64,000 nucleotides of DNA from positions 1-64,000 of the forward strand of contig JAGROY010000197.1 of the NCBI GenBank assembly GCA_020439995.1, written 5' to 3'. The stretch comes from Verrucomicrobiia bacterium (GTDB lineage Bacteria > Verrucomicrobiota > Verrucomicrobiia > Verrucomicrobiales > DEV007). The position numbers were made by a program, and so were the translations under genes. Below are positions 54,121-62,988 of this stretch, in pieces (position 1 is the first letter of the stretch; each line of letters starts with the position of its first letter). Below the pieces are notes generated by a model, which did not search any database, was not told where the DNA came from, and worked only from the letters and a program-made list of their open reading frames with translations.

Positions 54121-57100
54121 TCATTCCTGTTCGACGATGAGTTCACCCCACATGACTGTGTAGTGGCCGGGGAAGGTGCAGACAAATTCATACTTGCCGG
54201 CTTTCAGTGGCTGCATTGGCAGGCGGGCGCTCTTTCCGGGTTCCAGGGTCGGGGAGGCCGCGATGATTTTATCGCTGTCAGGAACGTAGGCCCGGCCCTG
54301 CGCGTCAAGTTGATCGGGCGTCATGGTGAGGGCGGCGGCACCAAGCTCGAGTCGTGCGCCTGACTGGCAGACGACGAGGTTGTGCGGCATGACGTCGTCG
54401 TTTTCGAAGACAATCTCGAAGGGCTTACCGGCCGCGACGACGATGCGAGTGGTGTCGTAGCGGAGTTGTTCATGAACCGTGCGGATGACAGTGACGTTGA
54501 CTCCGAGGTCGCGCAGGGCCTTGCTGATACGAGCAGATTCATCGGTTGGGAGAAGGGAAGCAAGTTCTATGGCGACCTGAACGTTCTCGATGAAATCCTG
54601 AGCGGTGCGCGCTTCAGCGGGGACTCCTTTTGCCCAGTTGAACATGGCGACGGCAGCTTTCCCCGCAGATTCGGGCTGCCAAAAATCGCGGCGGATTTTG
54701 CGGATGGCGCGGGCGGCCTCCGTAAGGTTTTCACCTTTTTCGAGCAGCGTGCTGAGTTGCGCGAAAACACTGGCAGGCTTCTGTCCGGTGCTGACGAGTG
54801 CGCGGATCGCAGCCCGCTGAATGTCCGCAGCAGGATCGCCGCCCACTTCGATCGTCGCTGACTCGGCTGGTGCGGGTTGATGACGTGCTTCAAAAACTAC
54901 GCGGCGGGTTTCGTCGAGAACCTCAAGATCAAAGCCATCAAGGCGCTTGACGAAGGCACCATTGTTTTCGGTGCGGTTCCAGATGACGATGCTGTCGATC
55001 GCGCGCGTCTGGCCAAGGTCGAGCTCCCACCACGGGTTGGGGTCCGGCTCAGTGGTGTGGGTGGCGGAGTTGTTGCCGTAGGTGCCGCTGGTATTGCCGT
55101 CGATCGCGCGCTCCGGGACGCCACCGGAGCCGACACTTGACTGGCTGGCTTTCCCCTGCGGGGCAATGTTCTGGCCGCCACTGAAGGCCTGAACTTCGGC
55201 AAGGGTCAAGATGCCGGAGCGCGGAAGCGAGATGCGCACGAAGCGGCCGTTGCTGACATTCGGGTCACCGAGCTTTTCTGCAATGGATTCTGGCAAGGTG
55301 GTTACGATTCTGGCTATTTCGTCGTGTGCAGTGGCACGCAGCGCCGGATCCGCGATCCACGGGATGGCTTCGAGTGTAGCAATCAATTTGGCCGGATCGG
55401 ATTTTGTTTGATCCAGGACAGCGCCGATGGAACCATCAGCGAGCATGATCGCGGCGAGCGCGGCGGAGTGCGCCCCGGAGTTCGCTTCACTCAACTTTAC
55501 CAGACGCGTGCGCAGCGTTTTGAGTTCATCCGTCGGCTGCCGAGTGAGAAGACGCCCCAGGTCTGCTGAGGCACTTGGGTCCGTGATCGCTCCAGACTCG
55601 AGCGTATGCACCAGCGTCTCGGATGCAGTTTTTTCACTGCTTTCGCTCAAAGCAGTGAGCGCTTCGAGTCGCTTCAATTCGGGAATATTGGCGCGGGTGA
55701 GCCAGGCATTGAGCACTGCCGGGATGCGGGGCATGGCCAGCAATTCACGATCATTGACGGTATCGAGCAGGTAGGCTGCGCCGGCCGGATTGTCCGCTGC
55801 GATTTTGCCCTCGACAAGAGCCGGGCGCCACCAGGGTTCAAGCTGCTGCATCGTTTCCTTGAGGATGTAGTCGAGGTAGTAGTCGGACGGATGCGCCCGT
55901 GATAGAAGCGCGGCATTGGCAGCTGCGATCGCTTCTTCGCCTTCATAGAAACTCGCCATGCGAATGCCTTCAAGCCGGACGCGACCATTCGCATCATCAC
56001 AGAGTGCCCGCATTTTTGCGATCGGATCAGAGACGCGCTTGCGCCAGTAGCACAGCACACGACCAGCAGCAGCGCGCGCCTCGTGGGTGGGCGATGCCAG
56101 CATTTCGTTCAATAGTTCCTCGTTGACGACGTTGTGCCACTGGTGCACCCACAGCAATTCCATCTTCTCATGCTCAAGCGCTTCGCCGGCATTCTTGCTC
56201 GCGTGGAGAACCTTCAGGCGATCGGCGACGGCCTGGACGACAGCATCGGTGGGGTATGTGTCGAGTTCGATTTTAGCAAGCATGCGCGTGCCGTTGACCG
56301 GACTTCCGAGCAGTTCGATAAGGTGTTCGATGGGCTGGCCGCTGATCATTGGCGGTTCTGCCAGATCGCGTCCTTTGTAGGTGATCCGGTAGATGCGGCC
56401 GTGCTGATGATCGCGGTAAGGGTCGCGAATGTGGTGTTGTAAGTGCCCGATGATGGTCTGGCTCCAGTCGCAGAAATAAAGCGCGCCGTCCGGGCCGTTG
56501 GACATGCAGATCGGGCGGAAGTGCTGGTTGTCCTTTGGATCAGTGTAGATCAAATGCTCCAGCGTTTCGCCTGTCGGGCCGGAGCCGTCGTAGTGCACGC
56601 CCACGCGGAAGATGCCCTGGAAGCTGATGACATTAGCATTGAGGAAGTTGCCCTGAAACTCTGCCGGGAAGTGGGCACTTGAGAGAATCTCCGTAGCTGG
56701 ACACGGACGCGAGGGCCTTTGCCAGAACTCCCTGAGATTTGCGTGCTTGCGACCGTTGTCCGTGTGGCCGCTAGCTGCAGAGCCGAAGTAGTTGGCATTG
56801 CCTGTGGCATCGGTGATGAAATCGTTGCCCCAGCGGTCGAATGCCTTGCCATGCGGGTTGGCAAAGCCGTGCGGCATGTACCAGTCGAACTCGCCGGTGC
56901 GCGGGAAAAAGCGGTAGATCGATCCGTCGAAGTTGCGCTTGGGGCCTTCGGCGGTTTCGACTTGTGTGCGATGGAATACGCCATCCGAAAGATAGATGCC
57001 GCCGCCGGGATCGTAGGACATGGCATTGGTGGTATGGTGAGTGTCTGCGGAATCGATGCCGCCGAGGACGCGCTGCATCCAGTCGGCCCGGTCATCGCCG

Positions 57101-58434
57101 TCCGTGTCGCGCAGGAACCAGACATCCGGTGCCTGCATGACCAGCACGCCGTCTTTGTAAAACTGGAAGCCGGTCGGACTGTTGAGCCCGTCTGCGAAGA
57201 CCTTCATCTTGTCCGCCTTGCCGTCGTGGTCGGTGTCCTCAAAGATGAGTAGCTTGTCCAGAACCTTGTCGGTCGGCGTTGCCTCAGGATACGTCGGCCA
57301 GGCGGCCACCCAGAGACGGTTTTTAGTATCCCACGCCATCTGCACAGGGTTAGCCAGTTCAGGGAATTCCTTTTCACTGGCGAAAAGATTCACCTCCATA
57401 CCGCTGTGAACTTTCATCATTGCGATGGCTTCCTCCGGATCAGGGTAAGGAGCGATGCGGCTGTCCGGCAGATTGGTGGGGACGTCAGTGACTTCGGGCA
57501 AGTTGTCATCAGTCACTGGGATGTCGCCGTTTTTAACGATCGCCCAGATCCGCTTCTCACGGTTCGCTGTCATGACATCGCGCTGTGTCATTTCTCCCTG
57601 CATGACCTCAAAGTTGGACACGCCTTCGTAAACGCCGCGCGAGCGACCACCGTAAACATTGTACCCATCCACCGTGCGATAGCGGCTGAACCAGACTCTG
57701 TTCTTCTCTGCGACAGCGAGCTGGAGGAGATCGCCGACTTTCGGCAATCCCGAACCGAGCAGCCGCCACGCCATTGCCTGTGCGAGTGCATCGTAACCTT
57801 CCTCAGTAAGGTGCAGGCCATTCACGGTCATCTGCGTGTCCTCGCTTGCGAACAGCTCACTGCTCAGATCGAACAGATTGACGAAGGGCGCGTTCTTCGC
57901 TCCAGCGACTGCCTCGATTGCTGCCGTGTAGAGTGCCAGGTTCTCGTTGAGCGGTCCCGGATCCGGGAGGTCGGGGTTGCCAGTGTCTTCCACAGCGATG
58001 GGTGAAAAGAGCACGATTCGCGGGGCCTGCCGTCCGTACGTCTGAGCACGCTTTGCATCGATCCATGCGGCCAAATCAGCCTTGAATTGCTCTACTCCAT
58101 CGGGCCCTTTGAATGATTCGTTGAATCCCCAGAAGGCGAAAATCACATCCGCTTCGACCCGTTTCAGCCAGTCGTCCTGCGATCCAAAATTCTCCGACCG
58201 GTGCCAGGTGGTGACCTCGTCGCCGGTGACCGCGAGATTGCGCACGACTAGATCGTACTGCGGGCGATGCTTGTACAGGATCGCTTCAAACTTGGTGCTG
58301 TGCTGAAGGCGATCTGCCAGACCTCCGCCGACAATTGCGATGTGATCACCCTGTTCGAACTCGATGAGCGCATCGCCTCCCAGCGCCAGAGAAGTGAGTG
58401 TTACGGCAAAAAAGAGGGTTAGTAGTCGAGTCAT
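54121..58434 (-). CDS. SGNH - PVC dehydrogenase - HEAT - discoidin - azurin fusion, secreted
   Basis: 1,437 residues with signal peptide. About 20-235: SGNH/GDSL-like hydrolase (IAIVGGGLADRL, FAFWGFNES, DGLHLTEEGY-like VNGLHLTEEGYDAL). About 340-735: PVC-type membrane-bound dehydrogenase propeller (ANPVQMAWDTKNRLWVAAWP, EDTDHDGKADKMKVFADGL, YLSDGVFHRTQVE). About 740-1,100: helical HEAT-like repeats. About 1,120-1,240: F5/8 type C (discoidin)-like region (PWWELDLGQTRAIDSIVIWN). About 1,340-1,437: azurin-like cupredoxin with type-1 copper ligands H1351 (MPHNLV), C1419, H1424 and M1428 (CTFPGHYTVM), spaced as in azurin. Electron flow from propeller to copper is inference. No CxxCH heme motif is present. 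Confidence 0.88.
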   Translation of the reverse strand: MTRLLTLFFAVTLTSLALGGDALIEFEQGDHIAIVGGGLADRLQHSTKFEAILYKHRPQYDLVVRNLAVTGDEVTTWHRSENFGSQDDWLKRVEADVIFAFWGFNESFKGPDGVEQFKADLAAWIDAKRAQTYGRQAPRIVLFSPIAVEDTGNPDLPDPGPLNENLALYTAAIEAVAGAKNAPFVNLFDLSSELFASEDTQMTVNGLHLTEEGYDALAQAMAWRLLGSGLPKVGDLLQLAVAEKNRVWFSRYRTVDGYNVYGGRSRGVYEGVSNFEVMQGEMTQRDVMTANREKRIWAIVKNGDIPVTDDNLPEVTDVPTNLPDSRIAPYPDPEEAIAMMKVHSGMEVNLFASEKEFPELANPVQMAWDTKNRLWVAAWPTYPEATPTDKVLDKLLIFEDTDHDGKADKMKVFADGLNSPTGFQFYKDGVLVMQAPDVWFLRDTDGDDRADWMQRVLGGIDSADTHHTTNAMSYDPGGGIYLSDGVFHRTQVETAEGPKRNFDGSIYRFFPRTGEFDWYMPHGFANPHGKAFDRWGNDFITDATGNANYFGSAASGHTDNGRKHANLREFWQRPSRPCPATEILSSAHFPAEFQGNFLNANVISFQGIFRVGVHYDGSGPTGETLEHLIYTDPKDNQHFRPICMSNGPDGALYFCDWSQTIIGHLQHHIRDPYRDHQHGRIYRITYKGRDLAEPPMISGQPIEHLIELLGSPVNGTRMLAKIELDTYPTDAVVQAVADRLKVLHASKNAGEALEHEKMELLWVHQWHNVVNEELLNEMLASPTHEARAAAGRVLCYWRKRVSDPIAKMRALCDDANGRVRLEGIRMASFYEGEEAIAAANAALLSRAHPSDYYLDYILKETMQQLEPWWRPALVEGKIAADNPAGAAYLLDTVNDRELLAMPRIPAVLNAWLTRANIPELKRLEALTALSESSEKTASETLVHTLESGAITDPSASADLGRLLTRQPTDELKTLRTRLVKLSEANSGAHSAALAAIMLADGSIGAVLDQTKSDPAKLIATLEAIPWIADPALRATAHDEIARIVTTLPESIAEKLGDPNVSNGRFVRISLPRSGILTLAEVQAFSGGQNIAPQGKASQSSVGSGGVPERAIDGNTSGTYGNNSATHTTEPDPNPWWELDLGQTRAIDSIVIWNRTENNGAFVKRLDGFDLEVLDETRRVVFEARHQPAPAESATIEVGGDPAADIQRAAIRALVSTGQKPASVFAQLSTLLEKGENLTEAARAIRKIRRDFWQPESAGKAAVAMFNWAKGVPAEARTAQDFIENVQVAIELASLLPTDESARISKALRDLGVNVTVIRTVHEQLRYDTTRIVVAAGKPFEIVFENDDVMPHNLVVCQSGARLELGAAALTMTPDQLDAQGRAYVPDSDKIIAASPTLEPGKSARLPMQPLKAGKYEFVCTFPGHYTVMWGELIVEQE

Positions 58435-58497
58435 GCGTCTACTTTAGCCAATTTCCAGCGGCTGGAACAGTCGATTCTGCTGTTCGCCCCTTGCTAT

Positions 58498-60342
58498 CTA
58501 TTCGTTCGGTTGGATGCGAAAATACAGTGTCGTTTCTTCTGATTTTGCCGGATAGAAAGTCGTAACAAATTCGACGTCCGCTGAAACCTCCCGCACAGAG
58601 AGTTCTGAAAGGGTGTTGATCGGCGTCCACTGCTCCAGATCCACCGATACGACCACTACCGGTGTTGTGGACTTTATCCGTTCAAATCCCAGCTCGATTC
58701 CTCCGCTGGCACCCTTGATATTAATCGCGCCGCCTGATGCTGGAGGAAACGTCTCGTCTGGTTGGAACGGGATTCCCGCTAACCAGTTGGTGCCATCATC
58801 GCCAAATGCCGAAAGATGGATGCGCCTCAGCGAGGCTCCCTTTCCATCGGCAGCCAGTGGCCATGGGGATTCGTCATCGTAGTTAACGATATCTTCTAAA
58901 TAGTAGGCATACTTCACCTCTGCCCCGATATCAGAAATATCAGGCCCAACCTGCTCCAGCCGGATCGTGCCGCCGCCATCACTCAGGCGTACACCAAAAT
59001 CGTTGCCGTCACGCCAAGGGCCGAAGAGCGCAATGCTGCCAGAATCTGGATACGCGGTGTTAAAGGCTTTGAGACTTTCTGTATCCGTGGCAGCGTCGAA
59101 GTCGACGATCGCCAGAGTGGCCCCGGCAGCCAGTGAAGTGCCCTGGGGAAAATCAAAATCTACTTCACCCCGGACGCGCCAGTTCCCCAGATCCTGCACA
59201 GTCGTGCTGGTGTTCGCAATCGCGACGAATTCTTTGTGTAGATCCGGGCCATCTGGGTTGTAGTGGATCTCCGAGATTACCACCGGCCCGATCTTCGGGA
59301 AATTTCCATTGGCGCTATTTGTTGAACCAAGGGTCGCCTGTTTCATAGGATACAATTCCTTGCCGCCATCAGGCCAGCGGCCAAAGCTTTCGCCCTCTCT
59401 GGACGCGCCGAATTCGACCCGATCGACGAAACGCGCTGGGGTGCCATCAGCGTTCGTTTCAATCAGATAAACCTCGTCTCCCTCGTTTGCACTGAGGGAA
59501 AACGCAAACTGGGAAGCATCAAAAACGAGAAAGGCACCGGGCACCATCAATGAGCCTCCCGGAAGTTTGAACTTATCGTATTGACTGGTTTGATCACTCA
59601 AAAGCCATCCCGACAAATCAATGGTTTCGGAGGTGGTGTTGAAGAGTTCGATCTGATCCTTGCTTGATCCAGTGACATTTGCCAGGACTTCGTTGATAAC
59701 CACGCGATTGTCAGGCCCCAGTCCATTGCGACCTGGTGAACCTCCGAACTCACTGCTTGGTCGCCAGTTGCCACCATCGGACAGATAAGCGCGGCGTTCC
59801 AGCCTGTCGAGCGGGATGGGATCATCGAACTCCAGCTCTGCGCTACTACCCTGGCCATCAGCGCGCCCTGGCCAGGCACCTGAGTCTTTGAACTCGAACC
59901 GCACGATCTCAAGCCCGTCGGCTGCCAGCATGCGGATCTCCTCGCCATCATTTGCCAGCTTGCCAGAGAATGTTCCAACGACCGTTTCCTGGAGCCCTGG
60001 GAAGGCGAGTTGGAACAGATCCTTCGAACTAACAATGACACCAAATCCGGAAGGTGCAATTACCTGTCCCGTGCCAATCGTAGCAGTGACCCCTTTGTCG
60101 AAAGCGACACCGGAAAGATCCACGCTGTTTGAGGTATCGAGATTACGCAGCTCAATGAACTCTAGACCCGAGTCACGCAGGTCATTGTAGAGAATCTCTG
60201 AAACAACAAGATTCTCCACTGAAGCTGGCACTTGTCCACTGAGGGGACTCAGGCTGGAAAGAGCAAGTATTGCGACAGAGATCGGGGAGCAAAAGTTGCG
60301 ATGGATGGACTTCACGAATGCAAACTGCGCCGATGACAGCAC
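58498..60342 (-). CDS. Secreted protein with several lamin-tail domains
   Basis: 614 residues from a GTG; the start is uncertain because another GTG nine codons in (VKSIHRNFCSP) precedes the same export segment (ISVAILALSSLSPLSG). Three LTD domains are visible: VVSEILYNDLRDSGLEFIEL (about 45-155), RVVINEVLANVTGSSKDQIE (about 210-320) and PVVISEIHYNPDGPDLHKEF (about 345-480). The C-terminal 90 residues are beta-rich and end in TLYFRIQPNE, similar to the YFRI/FRIG ends of other secreted proteins here. No enzymatic domain or CotH part. Function unknown; extracellular adhesion or structural role is plausible. It lies 63 bp before the start of the azurin fusion. Confidence 0.8.
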   Translation of the reverse strand: MLSSAQFAFVKSIHRNFCSPISVAILALSSLSPLSGQVPASVENLVVSEILYNDLRDSGLEFIELRNLDTSNSVDLSGVAFDKGVTATIGTGQVIAPSGFGVIVSSKDLFQLAFPGLQETVVGTFSGKLANDGEEIRMLAADGLEIVRFEFKDSGAWPGRADGQGSSAELEFDDPIPLDRLERRAYLSDGGNWRPSSEFGGSPGRNGLGPDNRVVINEVLANVTGSSKDQIELFNTTSETIDLSGWLLSDQTSQYDKFKLPGGSLMVPGAFLVFDASQFAFSLSANEGDEVYLIETNADGTPARFVDRVEFGASREGESFGRWPDGGKELYPMKQATLGSTNSANGNFPKIGPVVISEIHYNPDGPDLHKEFVAIANTSTTVQDLGNWRVRGEVDFDFPQGTSLAAGATLAIVDFDAATDTESLKAFNTAYPDSGSIALFGPWRDGNDFGVRLSDGGGTIRLEQVGPDISDIGAEVKYAYYLEDIVNYDDESPWPLAADGKGASLRRIHLSAFGDDGTNWLAGIPFQPDETFPPASGGAINIKGASGGIELGFERIKSTTPVVVVSVDLEQWTPINTLSELSVREVSADVEFVTTFYPAKSEETTLYFRIQPNE

Positions 60343-60430
60343 AAAGAGAATCCGGGAGATGTCACAAGAATTTCACATAACCAACGACATTTGCGTAATT
60401 ATGCAACTATTAAAGTAGCGTTTTGCGCCC

Positions 60431-61360
60431 TCAGACCAGCACTTCTTGTCCGATCGGGCGAAGCGTTTCACTGGTGGAGCATTCCGTTTTGCAGAAGCGA
60501 CCGTGAGTTTGTTCGCAGGATTCGCAGAGGAAAAACTGATCGTTGCAGGCGGTGTTGCGGCAGTTCAGGTAGCGTTCCGATGGCTGCTGGCAGTAGACGC
60601 AGCGACTGACAATGGTGCGGTCTTCGGAGCGGTTGACTTCGACGCCGATGCGCTGGTCGAACACGTAGCACTGGCCTTCGAAGTGCTGGCCGCGCGCGGT
60701 ATCATCCTTGCCGTAGTTGATGATGCCGCCGTGCAACTGCGCCACGTCTTTGAAGCCCTCGCGCAGCAGAAAGCCTGACAGTTTTTCACAGCGGATACCG
60801 CCGGTGCAATAGGTGAGAATCTTGCGATCCTTGACGTCCGCCATGTTTTCACGAATCCACTGCGGGAAATCACGGAAGTTGTCGACATCCGGGCACAGGG
60901 CACCGCGGAAGTGGCCGAGCTTCGATTCGTAGTTGTTGCGGCCATCGAGCACGATGGCGTCGCCGGCCTCGATCGCCGCCTTCCACTCTGCGGGCGAAAG
61001 CCTTCTCGCGGTCAGTTCGTTCGGATTGATGTCGGGTTCTGCGGCCTGCTCAAGCCCTAACGTGACCACCTCCTCACGCACTTTGATTGAAAGTTTGGGA
61101 AACACATGATCATCGGCCGGATCGATTTTGAATTCGATCCCCTCGAGCAGAGGATCCTGTTTGAGCACCTTCATATAGGCTTCGGTGGCTGGGACCGTCC
61201 CGGAAACCGTGCCGTTCAGTCCTTCATCTGCAATGAGAATGCGTCCACGGAGCTCGAGTTTGGTACAAAGTTCGCGATGCGCAGCGGCGAATGCCTCTGG
61301 ATCGGCGATGGTGCAGTAGCGGTAGTAGAGGAGAACCTGAAAATCGTTTTGTGCGGGCAT
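60431..61360 (-). CDS. trhO: tRNA uridine(34) hydroxylase (rhodanese family)
   Basis: 309 residues. N-terminal acylphosphatase-like domain (VLLYYRYCTIADPEAFAAAH, LIADEGLNGTVSG), then a rhodanese domain with catalytic C185 in YCTGGIRCEKLSGFL, then a cysteine-rich zinc-like tail (CVYCQQPSERYLNCRN, CNDQFFLCESC). This is the standard TrhO/YceA layout. TrhO makes 5-hydroxyuridine at the wobble position of several tRNAs. Divergent from the glycine-zipper gene at 61466. Confidence 0.95.
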   Translation of the reverse strand: MPAQNDFQVLLYYRYCTIADPEAFAAAHRELCTKLELRGRILIADEGLNGTVSGTVPATEAYMKVLKQDPLLEGIEFKIDPADDHVFPKLSIKVREEVVTLGLEQAAEPDINPNELTARRLSPAEWKAAIEAGDAIVLDGRNNYESKLGHFRGALCPDVDNFRDFPQWIRENMADVKDRKILTYCTGGIRCEKLSGFLLREGFKDVAQLHGGIINYGKDDTARGQHFEGQCYVFDQRIGVEVNRSEDRTIVSRCVYCQQPSERYLNCRNTACNDQFFLCESCEQTHGRFCKTECSTSETLRPIGQEVLV

Positions 61361-61465
61361 AAAAAGGATTGAATATTCGGCAGTTGCGAGACGTCGAATT
61401 TACACGACAATTCAACCATTCGCAGTGAACAGTTGTTGTTCGATTGCGGCAAATCCAAAAAACCA

Positions 61466-61723
61466 ATGAAAAAAGGAATCCTCATCTTTGCAACAGCGGG
61501 TTTGCTCCTTTCCGGAGTTTCCTGCGGACCTAACTCACAAACTGGCGCTGTTCTTGGCGGCCTCGGCGGCGCGGGCGTCGGTGCGATCATCGGAAATCAG
61601 TCGGGACGCCCTCTCGAAGGTGCTGCCATCGGTGGTGCTCTGGGCGCGGGCTCCGGTGCATTGATTGGCAATGCTCAGGACCAGCGGAATCAGCAGCGCT
61701 ACTATGATCAACGCCGCTATTGA
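61466..61723 (+). CDS. Glycine-zipper lipoprotein (YMGG-like)
   Basis: 85 residues from the ATG at 61466; eleven upstream codons are open but lack export features. Signal peptide KKGILIFATAGLLLSGVSC with a probable lipid-modified cysteine, then alternating glycines (VLGGLGGAGVGAIIGNQSG, AAIGGALGAGSGALIGN) forming a two-pass glycine zipper, and a Gln/Tyr-rich tail. Such small proteins sit in the outer membrane or periplasm; function unknown. It has its own strong terminator. Confidence 0.88.
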   Translation: MKKGILIFATAGLLLSGVSCGPNSQTGAVLGGLGGAGVGAIIGNQSGRPLEGAAIGGALGAGSGALIGNAQDQRNQQRYYDQRRY

Positions 61724-61735
61724 TCAATCATCAAC

Positions 61736-61812
61736 CCAGGCGAGGTGACTAATGTCGCCTGGCTGCATTTACTTACTCCAAGCCCGGCTGGGATCATCCC
61801 AGTCGGGCTTTT
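61736..61812 (+). terminator. Tandem hairpins, second a strong Rho-independent terminator
   Basis: First hairpin CCAGGCGA / TCGCCTGG (61736-61762), no T tract. Second: AAGCCCGGCTGGGA pairs with TCCCAGTCGGGCTT (one mismatch) around a 3-base loop, then TTTT (61780-61812). It ends 15 bp before the next ATG, so the following gene must start from within or after it. Confidence 0.9.
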
Positions 61813-61827
61813 ATTCGTAACCCTGTC

Positions 61828-62985
61828 ATGATGATGGCGCTCCTTCCACGGATCACGGGTTCGGCACTCCAGGCGATTTTAATCGCCTTGTGCGCGATTG
61901 ATCTTCCTGCGCAGGAACAGGAAGCCGCAGCTGACTGGAAACGCGCGCTGCCGGGGTGGGCCTACGAATTTCCTCGCGACCACTTTGATCACTCTGATTT
62001 CAAAACGGAATGGTGGTACTTCACCGGCCATCTGCACGAGCAGGGAGGCGAGGGGAGGGACTTCGGATTTCAAGTGACGTTCTTCAGGCAGGGCGCGCGA
62101 GCACCGGGGAATCGATCAAAGGTCTCGTCCCGCTTTGTGCAGGATCACTTTTACTTCGGGCACTTCGCCGTCAGTGATCTCTCAGCGAAGCAGTTCTACT
62201 ACACTCAGGAGATCAGCCGTGGAGCATTCGATGAAGCGGGAGCAGCCAGTGACGGCGGCGCTGGCGATCGCGTGGTGTGGCTGAATGACTGGAACCTGAC
62301 ATTGAACGAAAATGACGGCTTCCACACTACCGCGCACAACAAAGAGGACGGCGTAATTCTGGACATGAACGTGGTTCCGCAGAAGCCGTTGGTTTTCCAC
62401 GGTGAGAATGGAGTGAGCCAGAAGGCGGCGGGCGCTGGCAATGCGTCGCACTACTATTCATGCAGTCGCATGCGGGCCACTGGGACGATGACCATTGGTG
62501 AGGAAAACATCTCGGTCGCCGGTGAGGCATGGCTCGACCGCGAATGGGCCACCAACCAACTGGCTGCAGATCAAGTGGGCTGGGACTGGTTTTCGTTGCA
62601 ATTCAAGGATGGTTCCGAATTGATGATTTACCAGCTGCGGAAAAATGACGGCAGCGCCGATCCAGTTTCAAGCGGCACCTGGATCGATCCCGCTGGCAAG
62701 TCGACTCACCTTTCATCGGACAACTTCACTTTGACTCCGCAGAAGGCTGGAACCTGGAAGAGCGGGAATTCCGGTGCCGACTATCCGCTGCGCTGGAGCA
62801 TTGCGGTGCCGTCGCTAGGGATCGATGTGATGACTTCGGAAGTGATGCAGAACCAGGAATTGTACCTGCCGCCCCTCACTTACTGGGAGGGTGCGGTCAA
62901 AATTTCCGGTACGCATGAGGGACAGGGATACATGGAACTCACTGGCTACGGCGGCACCATCAGCCCGCTATCCGGCAGTCGCTGA
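61828..62985 (+). CDS. Lipocalin-like CrtC/AttH family protein, secreted
   Basis: 385 residues with a signal peptide (ITGSALQAILIALCAIDLPAQ). The CrtC/AttH signature is strong: YEFPRDHFDHSDFKTEWWYF then TGHLHEQGG, DFGFQVTFFRQG, HFYFGHFAVSDL, GEAWLDREWATNQL, GWDWFSLQFKDGSELMIYQL, and YWEGAVKISGTHEGQGYMEL. Relatives include carotenoid 1,2-hydratase and AttH of Agrobacterium; no carotenoid genes are near, so substrate is open. Ends 3 bp from the stop of the convergent reductase. Confidence 0.88.
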   Translation: MMMALLPRITGSALQAILIALCAIDLPAQEQEAAADWKRALPGWAYEFPRDHFDHSDFKTEWWYFTGHLHEQGGEGRDFGFQVTFFRQGARAPGNRSKVSSRFVQDHFYFGHFAVSDLSAKQFYYTQEISRGAFDEAGAASDGGAGDRVVWLNDWNLTLNENDGFHTTAHNKEDGVILDMNVVPQKPLVFHGENGVSQKAAGAGNASHYYSCSRMRATGTMTIGEENISVAGEAWLDREWATNQLAADQVGWDWFSLQFKDGSELMIYQLRKNDGSADPVSSGTWIDPAGKSTHLSSDNFTLTPQKAGTWKSGNSGADYPLRWSIAVPSLGIDVMTSEVMQNQELYLPPLTYWEGAVKISGTHEGQGYMELTGYGGTISPLSGSR

Positions 62986-62988
62986 AAA

